A stretch of DNA of 64,000 nucleotides from Eubacterium coprostanoligenes (GTDB taxonomy: Bacteria; Bacillota; Clostridia; Oscillospirales; Acutalibacteraceae). The stretch covers positions 1 through 64,000 of the forward strand of contig NZ_FUWW01000008.1 in NCBI RefSeq assembly GCF_900167205.1, written 5' to 3'. The notes under the pieces were generated by a model. That model was not told where the DNA came from. It saw only the letters and a list, made by a program, of their open reading frames with translations, and ran no database searches. Shown one piece after another: positions 36,309 to 44,607 of this stretch. Position 1 is the stretch's first letter. Each line of letters opens with the position of its first letter. Made by a program: the position numbers and the translations under genes.

Positions 36309-39300
36309 TTATAGCAATTCCTGTGCCTTTTTTGTTCGCTTTATTCGTTTTAGTAATTCGTAGCCGAACACACCAACCCATGCACAAGCGGATATTGGCA
36401 ATCCATAGGTTAATCCTTTTGGAGAATAAACCAATTTGATTGTGTGCTTGCCTTGCTTAATTGCTGCCGAAAGTTGGCTGTCGCCGATTTCAAATGTTTT
36501 TACTTTGTGACCGTCAATATAGATTTTCCAACCCTCGTCATATGGAATTGAGGTATACAAGAAACCGTCATATCCGGCATTTATTGTGCCTTCGAGCTTT
36601 GTATCGCTGTGCTTTTCAATATTCATTTTTCCGAGTGAAAGCATTTCGTATGCCGAGTTGAGAACGGTATCGTCGATGTTATAAGCGTAGATATAGAACG
36701 ATGCGCCCGATGATGAAATGCCGTTAAGGTCAATCACTGCTTTTATCTCATCGCCCGCCTTGTGATAACCAAGGTCAAGAATGTATGGCTCTGCAATGCT
36801 TTGGAATGTTGTGTTTGTGCTGTTGTTCCAATAGTAATTTATGTTTTCGATTTCGCTTGACGAAACATAAATATATACATTGCCGTCTTTGACGGATTTA
36901 AACAAAACACTCACGCTTCCGCCTGTGTTTTCTTCAATCTCATCAATGAAATATGCACCGTTTTGAGTGACTTCTTCGCAGTTTGCATTGTAGCTTTCCG
37001 TGCCAATGTATTCGACCGGTACAAACAAATTGCTCACTCCTGTTGCTTTGTCAATCAAGTCTTCCTGAACTTCAAAAGGATTGCCTTCGGTGTTGTCCCA
37101 ATTTTCGATTGATTTTGATGCCAAAAATGCAATTGGCAGATTGTATTTGTTTTCATAAACAGGAGTTTTAGCTCCGTCTTTTGTTGTATAAATCTTTTTG
37201 TAATAAGTATCCGATAAATCAAGACTGCTTGACTCTTTGATCAAATACTTTATGTTGTACATCATATTGTACACAGGAGTTTGGGTGTTGTAGGTGTATG
37301 AGTTTATTCTGTTGCCAAACATACCGAGGTTGTATTGCGTTTGACTGTAGCTTTCATATGCCATAGATGAAAATGCAGACATTCCGTTGTAGTTGTAAAG
37401 ACACGGGTCCATTCTTGTGTTGAGATAGGTCAACTCTGTTCTGTAAAAGCCCTTGTCTTTTTCTTTCAGATAATTCACAGCGTTTGCCATTGTGTCCATT
37501 TTTTCAACATACGGAGTTTGATCTTGTGTAAACAAATATGATTTGCTGTCGCCGACAATAACCTCACAAAATGCCATACACAAAACGGTAATGCCGATAA
37601 CGAATTTTGAAAAGTTTCCTTTTTTTATCACGAGCAAAACAAGTGTCCAAACAATTATGAATGCAAGCGAAACATAAATTGTGTAGTTGCTTATTTTGTT
37701 TGTCGGATATTTTTGGAAATAAAGAACAAGGAAAATGAATGCTATGCCGGTTATCATAACATCTTTGTATGCTATTCCTTTGAAATTCATTAAGCATCTG
37801 AATGACATAACAAGCAGAATGAACACATAAAGGAATGAATATCTAAACGGCAAATCATTAGGCACATGGAATGCGTGCCAAATGAAATCAAGTGCGTTGC
37901 AATTGAAACTTACAATAAAGAACAAAAGCAAAAATACATAAGAAGCCTTTTCCTTAAGCCCGATTTTTTTGTTGATTAGATATAACGGTAGCAATATTGC
38001 CGGCAATATTCCGCAGTAAATGTTCGGCAAAACATCGTCACCCGAAGAACGAATTGTTGTTTCAAGTCCTGCAAGGTGAGATGAAAGCATATCAATCAAA
38101 TTGAAGTTCTGCTCAACCGTTGACGGAAAACTGTCTGAAGTTGCAGAACAGGATTGTAAAATAAAATAAACAGGAACGAGGAAGCATGCACAAAGCATAC
38201 CGACAAACAAGGAACTAAAGCCGAATTTAACAACGCTCATTACAAATTTGTTGTTGAAAAACTCCTTGAGAGGCTTTTGCTTTTCGCTGTAAATATTGAT
38301 TTTTGCAGAAAAGTCCTTGTGTGCAATGAAATAAACAAAGAAATATAAAACAGAAAAAATACAGGTCATATATCCGATGTAATATGAACTGAACAAAAGA
38401 ACCGATAACGACAAAATGTATCGTTTGCACTTGCCGTTGTTGATGATGTCCTCAATTCCGAGAGCGACAAGCGGCAACCAAATCATACCGTCAACCCACA
38501 TAATGTTCCAGTAATATGCAAGAAAATATCCCGAGAAAGCATAGAACACGCCAAAAGCAGCGGAAACATATGAATGTGCGTCAAAACTTTTTTTAAGGAA
38601 ATATGCAAATGTTCCTGCGGATGCAACACCTTTGGCAATAACCAAAAATGTGATTGCATAGCCGATTTGGTCTCTGTCAAATAAGAAAATCAAAAATGAA
38701 AACGGACTTGAAAGATAGTTGAAATAATTGCCCAAAAAGCTCGAACCACCGCCCGATTCCCAAGAGTATAGAAAACTCTTGAAATCGGTGATTCTGTCAT
38801 ATAACTCAACAAAAAGAGGTCCGTATTGATGGTAGAGGTCCATTCTTAAAACAGTTGTGTCGCCAAAAGGGAACATCTTGAATATCATAAAAACAAAGAG
38901 TATTCCGATAGTCGCAAGACACATTGACAACAGCACAAATCTGTTTTCAAAAAATGAACGATACAGTTTTGTGTTGCCGTTTCTCTCTGCTTTTTCGATG
39001 TTGTCAAATACAATCAACCTGTCAAAATAAAGGTTGAACACAAATATAAGAATAGCGGAAAAAATATACACCAACATTGCACTCATATTGAGCATATCGT
39101 TCAGCGTGAAATCAAGTATCTTGAAAAAGCCAAAGTCAACAACGCATCTGAACAAATAGGTCAACGCCTGTTTCAACGGTTTTGAATTTATGCTTTTTGC
39201 AAATACAAACTTTTTTTCGCAAAAAAATAAACCAAGCATAACTGCAACAAAGGATACCGACATCGCAATTCCTGCCGATAAACCAAAGCCTTTTAGCATC

Positions 39301-39416
39301 TGCTTAATTATCAAAAATACGACCAACCCGATTGAATACACAAGACTGTATGCGACCGTTTGTGCGTTGAATACTTTATTTGTTTTAATTATATTTCCTG
39401 ATTTGGTAATGTCCAT
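36309..39416 (-). CDS. YfhO-family membrane protein with N-terminal GtrA-like domain
   Basis: This is a 1035-residue polytopic protein. The first ~140 residues form four hydrophobic helices of the GtrA type (LLFRCVVDFGFFKILDF-like middle, YLFRCVVDFGFFKI here), normally a stand-alone undecaprenyl-linked sugar flippase component. The rest matches YfhO, a large GT-C-like membrane family: MFPFGDTTVLRMDLYHQYGP, WESGGGSSFLGNYFNYLSSP, then about ten more helices. A C-terminal extracellular domain follows, with a final helix and basic tail. YfhO has been linked to glycosylation of lipoteichoic acid in Bacillus and Listeria. A role in cell-envelope glycosylation is likely but inferred. AGGTG precedes the start. 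The 139-bp gap below it (36170-36308) is AT-rich with no recognisable element. Confidence 0.85.
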   Translation of the reverse strand: MDITKSGNIIKTNKVFNAQTVAYSLVYSIGLVVFLIIKQMLKGFGLSAGIAMSVSFVAVMLGLFFCEKKFVFAKSINSKPLKQALTYLFRCVVDFGFFKILDFTLNDMLNMSAMLVYIFSAILIFVFNLYFDRLIVFDNIEKAERNGNTKLYRSFFENRFVLLSMCLATIGILFVFMIFKMFPFGDTTVLRMDLYHQYGPLFVELYDRITDFKSFLYSWESGGGSSFLGNYFNYLSSPFSFLIFLFDRDQIGYAITFLVIAKGVASAGTFAYFLKKSFDAHSYVSAAFGVFYAFSGYFLAYYWNIMWVDGMIWLPLVALGIEDIINNGKCKRYILSLSVLLFSSYYIGYMTCIFSVLYFFVYFIAHKDFSAKINIYSEKQKPLKEFFNNKFVMSVVKFGFSSLFVGMLCACFLVPVYFILQSCSATSDSFPSTVEQNFNLIDMLSSHLAGLETTIRSSGDDVLPNIYCGILPAILLPLYLINKKIGLKEKASYVFLLLFFIVSFNCNALDFIWHAFHVPNDLPFRYSFLYVFILLVMSFRCLMNFKGIAYKDVMITGIAFIFLVLYFQKYPTNKISNYTIYVSLAFIIVWTLVLLVIKKGNFSKFVIGITVLCMAFCEVIVGDSKSYLFTQDQTPYVEKMDTMANAVNYLKEKDKGFYRTELTYLNTRMDPCLYNYNGMSAFSSMAYESYSQTQYNLGMFGNRINSYTYNTQTPVYNMMYNIKYLIKESSSLDLSDTYYKKIYTTKDGAKTPVYENKYNLPIAFLASKSIENWDNTEGNPFEVQEDLIDKATGVSNLFVPVEYIGTESYNANCEEVTQNGAYFIDEIEENTGGSVSVLFKSVKDGNVYIYVSSSEIENINYYWNNSTNTTFQSIAEPYILDLGYHKAGDEIKAVIDLNGISSSGASFYIYAYNIDDTVLNSAYEMLSLGKMNIEKHSDTKLEGTINAGYDGFLYTSIPYDEGWKIYIDGHKVKTFEIGDSQLSAAIKQGKHTIKLVYSPKGLTYGLPISACAWVGVFGYELLKRIKRTKKAQELL

Positions 39417-39500
39417 ATAGCACCTAAATTAAAATTTTTCTTTATTTTAACATATTATATGTCTTGCTTCAATCCATTTTTATATTTTTTACTTCTTTGT

Positions 39501-39528
39501 AATATTTTTTTCAGTCCGTTCATAAATT
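39501..39528 (+). promoter_or_regulatory. Predicted sigma-E promoter of the spoIIIA operon
   Basis: AATATT (39501-39506), 14 bases, then CATAAATT (39521-39528): a close fit to the sigma-E consensus. The spoIIIA operon is sigma-E-controlled in B. subtilis. Transcription would begin near 39533-39535. Confidence 0.7.
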
Positions 39529-39543
39529 TTTATGGGTGATAGC

Positions 39544-40533
39544 TTGAAAGTTTTTGACTATGTAAAAAAATATTTGCCCCTTGATGTTGTTAAAACGCTT
39601 GATAATCTGAATTCATCTCAACAGCAGGGGATAACCGAAATTCGAATTCGTCGCAATATGCCCGTAACCTTTGTGATTGATAATCGAATAAAATTTGCGG
39701 ACAGGTTTTGCCAAACATTGGCAGTGCTTCCGAAAGAACCTTTGATAATATCATCGCAGGAATTTGACGATATGTTCAATCGTCTGTGTTCGTTTTCTGT
39801 TTACGGCAATATGACGAATTTGAAAAATGGATATATAACTCTCGAAAACGGCTCTCGTGTCGGTGTCTGTTCAACTGCTATATATGAGGATGACAACTTG
39901 GTGTCGGTCAAAGATGTCACTTCGGTCAATATTCGCATACCTCGTCAGGCAGTGGGTTGCAGTCGTGATATAATTGCCAAAACCTTTGCAAACGGAGTGT
40001 GTAGTGTGATTGTTGCAGGCAAGCCGTCAAGCGGAAAAACAACGCTTCTGCGTGATATGGCAAGACAAATCTCAAATGGCATAAACGGTACATATAAAAA
40101 AGTTGTTGTGATTGATGAACGCAACGAACTCGCAGGCAAGGTTGGTGACGAATTCACGCTTGATGTCGGAATGAACACCGATGTGATAACCGGCTTTGAC
40201 AAACCAAAGGCAATAGAAAATGCAATCCGAACAATGTCGCCACAGGTTATTGTTTGTGACGAAATCTCCGCACCGAGGGAGCTTGACAGTATTCGATTTG
40301 GTTTTGCTTGCGGTGTAAATTATTTGCTTTCTGTTCACATTGGCAAACAGCAGGATTTGTATACCAAGCCGATTGTTCGCCTTATGCTTTCAATGGGCGA
40401 GTTTGAAAAATTGATTTTGCTTGACGAGGACTATTCGGCAAAAATTCTTGATGCACGGGAGATATTAAATGAAATTCATAGGCGTAGTAATAATAGTTGC
40501 GTCATCATTGATGATGGGAATATATATGAGTAA
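39544..40533 (+). CDS. spoIIIAA: Stage III sporulation ATPase SpoIIIAA
   Basis: This ~329-residue secretion-type ATPase on the mother-cell side of the SpoIIIA-SpoIIQ channel is thought to energise its assembly or activity. It has a Walker A motif AGKPSSGKTTLL near residue 160, VVVIDERNEL (Walker B-like), and the final CVIIDDG stretch. TTG at 39544 is preferred: GGGTGAT lies just before it and the predicted sigma-E start is at about 39533, which leaves the ATG at 39532 outside or at the very end of the message. The alternative ATG would add four residues. It overlaps spoIIIAB by 65 bp. Confidence 0.94.
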   Translation: MKVFDYVKKYLPLDVVKTLDNLNSSQQQGITEIRIRRNMPVTFVIDNRIKFADRFCQTLAVLPKEPLIISSQEFDDMFNRLCSFSVYGNMTNLKNGYITLENGSRVGVCSTAIYEDDNLVSVKDVTSVNIRIPRQAVGCSRDIIAKTFANGVCSVIVAGKPSSGKTTLLRDMARQISNGINGTYKKVVVIDERNELAGKVGDEFTLDVGMNTDVITGFDKPKAIENAIRTMSPQVIVCDEISAPRELDSIRFGFACGVNYLLSVHIGKQQDLYTKPIVRLMLSMGEFEKLILLDEDYSAKILDAREILNEIHRRSNNSCVIIDDGNIYE

Positions 40534-40921
40534 TTCGATTAAAAAGAAGATTAATTTATGCCGTGCGTTGATTGATACCGCAAATTATATCTTGCCCGAA
40601 ATAAAGCTAAAACAAACCCCACCGTGCGAAATTCTTGCAAGTGAACGGCTGAAATCGCTTGACTTTGTGGGACAAGATATGCTTCTTGCCGAGCAAAAAG
40701 CAAAAACTCCGCTCAATGATGAGGAAAACGAGGCAATAGGACACTTCTTTTATTCGCTCGGCAAGTTCGATGTTCAAAATCAAATCAAACAAATTGAATT
40801 TTTTAAGGAATATATGTCATCGGCTGTGCGTAAATATGAAGTGGAGTATAAGTCAAAATCAAAAATTTATGTCAGCATCGGATTTTCGTTTGGCACGGTA
40901 ATAGCGTTGGTATTGATTTAG
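40469..40921 (+). CDS. spoIIIAB: Stage III sporulation protein SpoIIIAB
   Basis: This 150-residue protein has an N-terminal membrane helix (FIGVVIIVASSLMMGIYMS), a soluble helical domain containing LIDTANYILPEIKLKQTPPCEIL, and a second hydrophobic segment at the end (IYVSIGFSFGTVIALVLI). This layout resembles a type II secretion GspF-like piece, as known for the family. The start follows GGGAGATATTA and lies within the 3' end of spoIIIAA. Second gene of the operon. Confidence 0.92.
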   Translation: MKFIGVVIIVASSLMMGIYMSNSIKKKINLCRALIDTANYILPEIKLKQTPPCEILASERLKSLDFVGQDMLLAEQKAKTPLNDEENEAIGHFFYSLGKFDVQNQIKQIEFFKEYMSSAVRKYEVEYKSKSKIYVSIGFSFGTVIALVLI

Positions 40922-40933
40922 AGGTGTAACATT

Positions 40934-41128
40934 ATGGAAGTGAATTTTATTTTTAAAATAGCGGCAATCGGAATAATCGTTGCCGTGCTGAATACCTTGC
41001 TTGTTCGCTCGGGGCGTGATGACCAGGCAATGCTTACAACTCTTGCAGGCGTAATTGTTGTGCTTATGATGCTCATTCCGCAGATTAAAGAACTGTTTTC
41101 AACAGTCAAATCTTTGTTTAATTTGTAG
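40934..41128 (+). CDS. spoIIIAC: Stage III sporulation protein SpoIIIAC
   Basis: This 64-residue protein with two membrane helices (FIFKIAAIGIIVAVLNTLLV and AMLTTLAGVIVVLMMLIP) joined by the charged loop RSGRDDQ is typical of SpoIIIAC. It is part of the mother-cell membrane ring of the feeding-tube channel. GAGGTG precedes the start. Confidence 0.93.
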   Translation: MEVNFIFKIAAIGIIVAVLNTLLVRSGRDDQAMLTTLAGVIVVLMMLIPQIKELFSTVKSLFNL

Positions 41129-41130
41129 CT

Positions 41131-41511
41131 ATGGCAAAAGTTATAGGAATTTCGTTTTGCGTGCTGATGTGTAGCTTGATAGTAAAGGAGCACAACAGAA
41201 GTTTTGCACTTATATTGTCGGTTGCAGGCGGTGTTCTTTCGTTTCTTGCAATATCGGACAAGGTGTCCGAATTGTATTCTGCCTTGATTCAACTTTCTGA
41301 CACTGTGCCTTCGGGAGTTGCTTATGTCAGGCTTATGCTGAAAGCACTTTTTATAGTAATCATAACGCAGTTTACTGTGGATATTTGCAGGGATAACGGC
41401 GAAAACGCACTTGCTTCTCTTACGGAAATATCGGCAAAAGTGCTCGTGCTTTCTCTTGTTATGCCTTTGATAGAAACGGTGATTTCAATGGTGGTAGGAC
41501 TTGTCAAATGA
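41131..41511 (+). CDS. spoIIIAD: Stage III sporulation protein SpoIIIAD
   Basis: This 126-residue membrane protein is related to SpoIIIAC. It has about four hydrophobic helices, the motif IVKEHNRSFALILSVAGGVL and the ending PLIETVISMVVGLVK. It starts 2 bp after spoIIIAC with no strong ribosome site, which suggests translational coupling, and its stop overlaps the spoIIIAE start (ATGA). Confidence 0.92.
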   Translation: MAKVIGISFCVLMCSLIVKEHNRSFALILSVAGGVLSFLAISDKVSELYSALIQLSDTVPSGVAYVRLMLKALFIVIITQFTVDICRDNGENALASLTEISAKVLVLSLVMPLIETVISMVVGLVK

Positions 41512-42641
41512 AAAAGACGATATTATTTTTGTGTGCTTTGCTTTTCTTTCTGTCTTTTTCGGAAACGGCATATTCAGAAGATTTCAGCAGAGAAAAATAT
41601 GATAAAACCCTTGAAAGTTATGATTTGTCATCATTCGAAAAGCAACTTGATGATGATACTCAAAAAATGCTTGAGGAACTCGGCTTGCTTGATTTTTCGT
41701 ATGACAGTATAACAAAACTTTCGCTTAATGATATAGTGGAATTAATCAAATCTTTGTTGTCAAAAAAAGCGGAATTGCCGATTAAATCGAGTGTAACCGT
41801 GCTTGTGTTTATTCTGCTTTCCGCATTGCTTCAAAGCCTGAAAAATGATTCGGACAACTCGTTGAATACGATTTATTCAACAGCAACGGCAATTTTCATT
41901 TCAACGGTTATCCTTGTAAAACTCACAACAACGGTTTCAATGGCGTCAATGGCAATATCGGTTGCGTCTGATTTTGTGTATGCGTTCATTCCGGTATTTT
42001 GCAGTATTGTTGTCGCTTCCGGTGGTATCACAACAGGGTTTTCAACAAACACAACGCTTCTTGTTTTGTCGCAGGCATTGTCTTTTATTTCGTCAAATGT
42101 GTTTATGCCGATTGTCAATTGCTACCTTGCTTTGGGTGTAACCTCGTCACTTCGATATGAACTTAATTTGGATAAATTGTTGACATCACTCAAAAGAATT
42201 ATAACAACTTGTATATCTTTTTTATCAGGTGTGTTTGTGTCAATATTGTCGGTGAAAACGGCTGTGGCAGGCAGAGCCGATATGCTCGGACTCCGTTCAG
42301 TTCGCTTTGCAATAAATTCTGTTGTGCCCGTTATCGGTTCGTCAATCAGTGAGGGTTTGCTTTCGATTCAAGCCTATTCGTCACTTATAAAAAGCAGCGT
42401 CGGTGTGGTCGGTGTGATTGCGGTTGCACTTGTGTTTTTGCCGTCAATAGTTGAGGTGGTATTGTGGCGAATTTCACTGACGGTATGTGCAATTGTATCC
42501 GATGTTTTCGGCGATAAATCGGTATCTGCGGTGCTCAATGCTTTTTTGAACACCCTGCTTTTGATGAATGTAATTCTGATTTTGTCAATGGTCACAACGG
42601 TTATATCATTTGGAATTTTGATAGCGGCAGGCGGAAGATAA
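41508..42641 (+). CDS. spoIIIAE: Stage III sporulation protein SpoIIIAE
   Basis: This 377-residue polytopic protein has a signal peptide (FLCALLFFLSFSETAYS, 6-22), a short extracellular helical region and about seven to eight membrane helices. The conserved central part includes FVYAFIPVFCSIVVASGG and VVPVIGSSISEGL. It is thought to be a core membrane part of the channel and is the largest of the SpoIIIA membrane subunits. It overlaps its neighbours at both ends. Confidence 0.93.
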   Translation: MKKTILFLCALLFFLSFSETAYSEDFSREKYDKTLESYDLSSFEKQLDDDTQKMLEELGLLDFSYDSITKLSLNDIVELIKSLLSKKAELPIKSSVTVLVFILLSALLQSLKNDSDNSLNTIYSTATAIFISTVILVKLTTTVSMASMAISVASDFVYAFIPVFCSIVVASGGITTGFSTNTTLLVLSQALSFISSNVFMPIVNCYLALGVTSSLRYELNLDKLLTSLKRIITTCISFLSGVFVSILSVKTAVAGRADMLGLRSVRFAINSVVPVIGSSISEGLLSIQAYSSLIKSSVGVVGVIAVALVFLPSIVEVVLWRISLTVCAIVSDVFGDKSVSAVLNAFLNTLLLMNVILILSMVTTVISFGILIAAGGR

Positions 42642-43069
42642 TGGACTTTTTTAAGCAGTGGACAATCTTTGTGTGTATGACGGTTTTGATGTGTGTTGTG
42701 TTTTCGTTTTTGACGCCAAAAGGGAGTATGGGACGGTTTTATAAAATGATAATTTCGCTTTTCATTTTTCTGTCTTTTCTGTATCCTTTTTCACAGTCGA
42801 AAATTAATTTTGACCTCCCTGAAATCGAAACGGCAAATACATATAGTATAAACGATGAAATGATAGAAAGCCAAATTAAAACTTGCCTTACAGAAAATAG
42901 TATCATAGGTGCAAATGTCAATTGCCGTTCAAGAATAAATTCGGATAACGAAATTGTTGTTGAAAAAGTAGTTGTTTCCGTGAGTGATGATTACGACACA
43001 GCAACGGTTCAAAAATTGATTTTTGAAAATTTGTCAATCAATGCGGAGGTGGTGCACATTGGACAGTAA
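42641..43069 (+). CDS. spoIIIAF: Stage III sporulation protein SpoIIIAF
   Basis: This 142-residue protein has two N-terminal membrane helices (FVCMTVLMCVVFSFL and MIISLFIFLSFLYPF) separated by TPKGSMGRF. A soluble beta-alpha domain of the ring-building type follows (residues ~65-140), as known for SpoIIIAF. Its start shares a base with the spoIIIAE stop, and its end overlaps the spoIIIAG start by 11 bp. Confidence 0.91.
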   Translation: MDFFKQWTIFVCMTVLMCVVFSFLTPKGSMGRFYKMIISLFIFLSFLYPFSQSKINFDLPEIETANTYSINDEMIESQIKTCLTENSIIGANVNCRSRINSDNEIVVEKVVVSVSDDYDTATVQKLIFENLSINAEVVHIGQ

Positions 43070-43577
43070 AATCAAATCATATGTTGAAAAATTCAAGCAA
43101 TCAAAGCATAAAGAGCGACTGCTGATTGTTGCTTGCATATTCGGTGTTGTGCTCATTCTTTTGTCCGAAATCAAACTGCCTGCCACCGCTTCAAAAAAAT
43201 CTGCCCAAACCGATTATCAGCAGTACATTTCAACATTGGAGGACAAAACAGAAAGCATAATTTCATCAATTGACGGTGTCGGCAAATGCAAGGTGATGAT
43301 TACTTTGCAGGAAACCGACGAAAATTTTTATGCTCAAAATTTGGATGAAAACAAAAACAGCGGTTATATTTCAAAAAAGAGCGAATATGTATTGTATGAG
43401 GATAACAACAACGATTCTCCCGTGCTGATTAAGCAATCGTTTCCAAAGGTTATGGGTGTTGCGGTTGTTTGTCAGGGTGGCAACAATGCCAATGTAAAGG
43501 AAAAAATTATTTCTGCCGTGTCGTCTCTTTTTGGCATATCAACGGCAAAAATCAGCGTATCAAAACTTAACAGGTGA
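43059..43577 (+). CDS. spoIIIAG: Stage III sporulation protein SpoIIIAG
   Basis: This 172-residue protein forms the large periplasmic-type ring between forespore and mother cell. It has one membrane helix (LLIVACIFGVVLILL), then a ring-building motif domain (SIDGVGKCKVMITLQET, VMGVAVVCQGG, VSSLFGISTAKISV). TTG at 43059 is chosen: GGAGGTGG at 43045-43052 is ideally spaced and the result begins within the family's usual length; upstream ATG codons lie in spoIIIAF. Confidence 0.93.
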   Translation: MDSKIKSYVEKFKQSKHKERLLIVACIFGVVLILLSEIKLPATASKKSAQTDYQQYISTLEDKTESIISSIDGVGKCKVMITLQETDENFYAQNLDENKNSGYISKKSEYVLYEDNNNDSPVLIKQSFPKVMGVAVVCQGGNNANVKEKIISAVSSLFGISTAKISVSKLNR

Positions 43578-43581
43578 TTAT

Positions 43582-44283
43582 ATGAAAAATAAAAACGAAC
43601 AAATCAACCCGATCGATGAGCAAATCAAATCAGATGAGGAACAATTTGCAGAATTCGAAAATGAGTTTGATTCGGAAATTGTTGACGAAAAGCCTATTGA
43701 ACTCGTCAATCCCGATGATAAAAAAGACCGTAAAAAGCGTAAAAAATACATATCAACCGTTGCTGCTTTTGTGCTGATTTTGGGTATCGGTGTTGTCGGC
43801 AATTGGTATTATCAAAACACGGATGTCGGTTCAACTATCCGGCCTCTTATTGACTCGGCAACAGAAAAAACTCTCGGCAAGGCAGAGCTTGTTGATGCAA
43901 CAACAACCGATGTCAAAGAAAGCGACACTTATTTTACAAAGGCTCGTATGGAGCGTAATTCTGCCCGTGATACCGCTCTTGAAAAACTCCAAGCAATTGT
44001 TTCAAACACCTCCGAAACCGAAGGTGCCCGAACAGTTGCGGCGGAGAATATCACAAGAATATCAAACTTCATCACTATTGAAAATAAGATAGAAACCCTT
44101 GTGTGTGCAAAGGGTATTGATAATTGCATTGCCGTTGTCAAAGATGACGGCACGGGAGTTGATGTCGTGGTTGATTGCAAAACGCTCGACGATACCACGA
44201 TTATGCAAATCAAAGACATTGCAATGTCACAGCTTAAGTGCGGTTTTGAAGATGTATCTATAATTCAATCTAATAATAATTAA
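43582..44283 (+). CDS. spoIIIAH: Stage III sporulation protein SpoIIIAH
   Basis: This 233-residue protein binds SpoIIQ of the forespore and bridges the two membranes. It has an acidic N-terminal cytoplasmic segment, a membrane helix at 56-77 (ISTVAAFVLILGIGVVGNWYY), and a C-terminal YscJ/FliF-like ring domain with FTKARMERNSARDTALEKL and IEKxVCAKGI-like NKIETLVCAKG. AGGTGAT precedes the ATG. It is the last gene of spoIIIA; a repeat element starts 3 bp after its stop and no classical terminator is seen before it. Confidence 0.94.
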   Translation: MKNKNEQINPIDEQIKSDEEQFAEFENEFDSEIVDEKPIELVNPDDKKDRKKRKKYISTVAAFVLILGIGVVGNWYYQNTDVGSTIRPLIDSATEKTLGKAELVDATTTDVKESDTYFTKARMERNSARDTALEKLQAIVSNTSETEGARTVAAENITRISNFITIENKIETLVCAKGIDNCIAVVKDDGTGVDVVVDCKTLDDTTIMQIKDIAMSQLKCGFEDVSIIQSNNN

Positions 44284-44286
44284 ATC

Positions 44287-44512
44287 AGACTGTCGATAAA
44301 GCTTCTGAAACACGCCAAATACATTTAACCGACTTGCCTCCACTTGAAGCAAGGGGAGGTGGCAACACGAAGTGTTGACGGTGGGGTTTTAAAAATGCTG
44401 TAAGTATCGAACTTACAGCATTTTTGGCGTTTTTCGTTTTTTGCTCAGTCGAGGTATTTGTATACATCTTCCTTCGCAAGAAAACGAAATTCAGAAACTT
44501 TCTCAACAGCCT
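44287..44512. repeat. Structured interspersed repeat element, copy 1
   Basis: A 226-bp non-coding element. The outer arms pair imperfectly: 44287-44309 with the complement of 44490-44512 (core ctgt-ga-aaag-ttctgaa). Inside, ACGCC (44312-44316) pairs with GGCGT (44426-44430) and encloses three hairpins: cctccacttg / caaggggagg (44337-44358), caacac-gaa-gtgttg (44363-44377), and a 15-bp perfect stem aaaaatgctgtaagt / acttacagcattttt (44391-44425). The right part holds ttttcg...cgaaa with an inner gaggtat / atacatc stem. A second copy lies at 58527-58753. No reading frame is conserved between copies. Confidence 0.85.
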
Positions 44513-44515
44513 ACA

Positions 44516-44543
44516 GCGTGTCGAAAATACTTTTTCGACACGC
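44516..44543. other. Perfect 12-bp hairpin after repeat copy 1
   Basis: gcgtgtcgaaaa / ttttcgacacgc with a four-base loop and no T-run on either side. It may block read-through from spoIIIA or be a remnant of the repeat; it lies just before the asp23 promoter. Confidence 0.6.
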
Positions 44544-44554
44544 CGAAATATATC

Positions 44555-44583
44555 TTGTATAATTATTTCTTTTGTGTTATAAT
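44555..44583 (+). promoter_or_regulatory. Sigma-A promoter of the asp23-nusB-recN cluster
   Basis: TTGTAT (44555-44560), a 17-nt spacer, and TATAAT (44578-44583), 24 bp before the asp23 start. Confidence 0.8.
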
Positions 44584-44607
44584 ATAAACACCAAAGGAGT
44601 TATGTAT

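Noticed and set aside
43023-43577. Longer SpoIIIAG beginning at an upstream start inside spoIIIAF
   Set aside because: It has no ribosome site, while TTG at 43059 has GGAGGTGG at ideal distance.
44284-44600. tRNA or small protein gene in the gap after spoIIIAH
   Set aside because: No cloverleaf and no conserved frame; the sequence is explained by the repeat element, a hairpin and the asp23 promoter.
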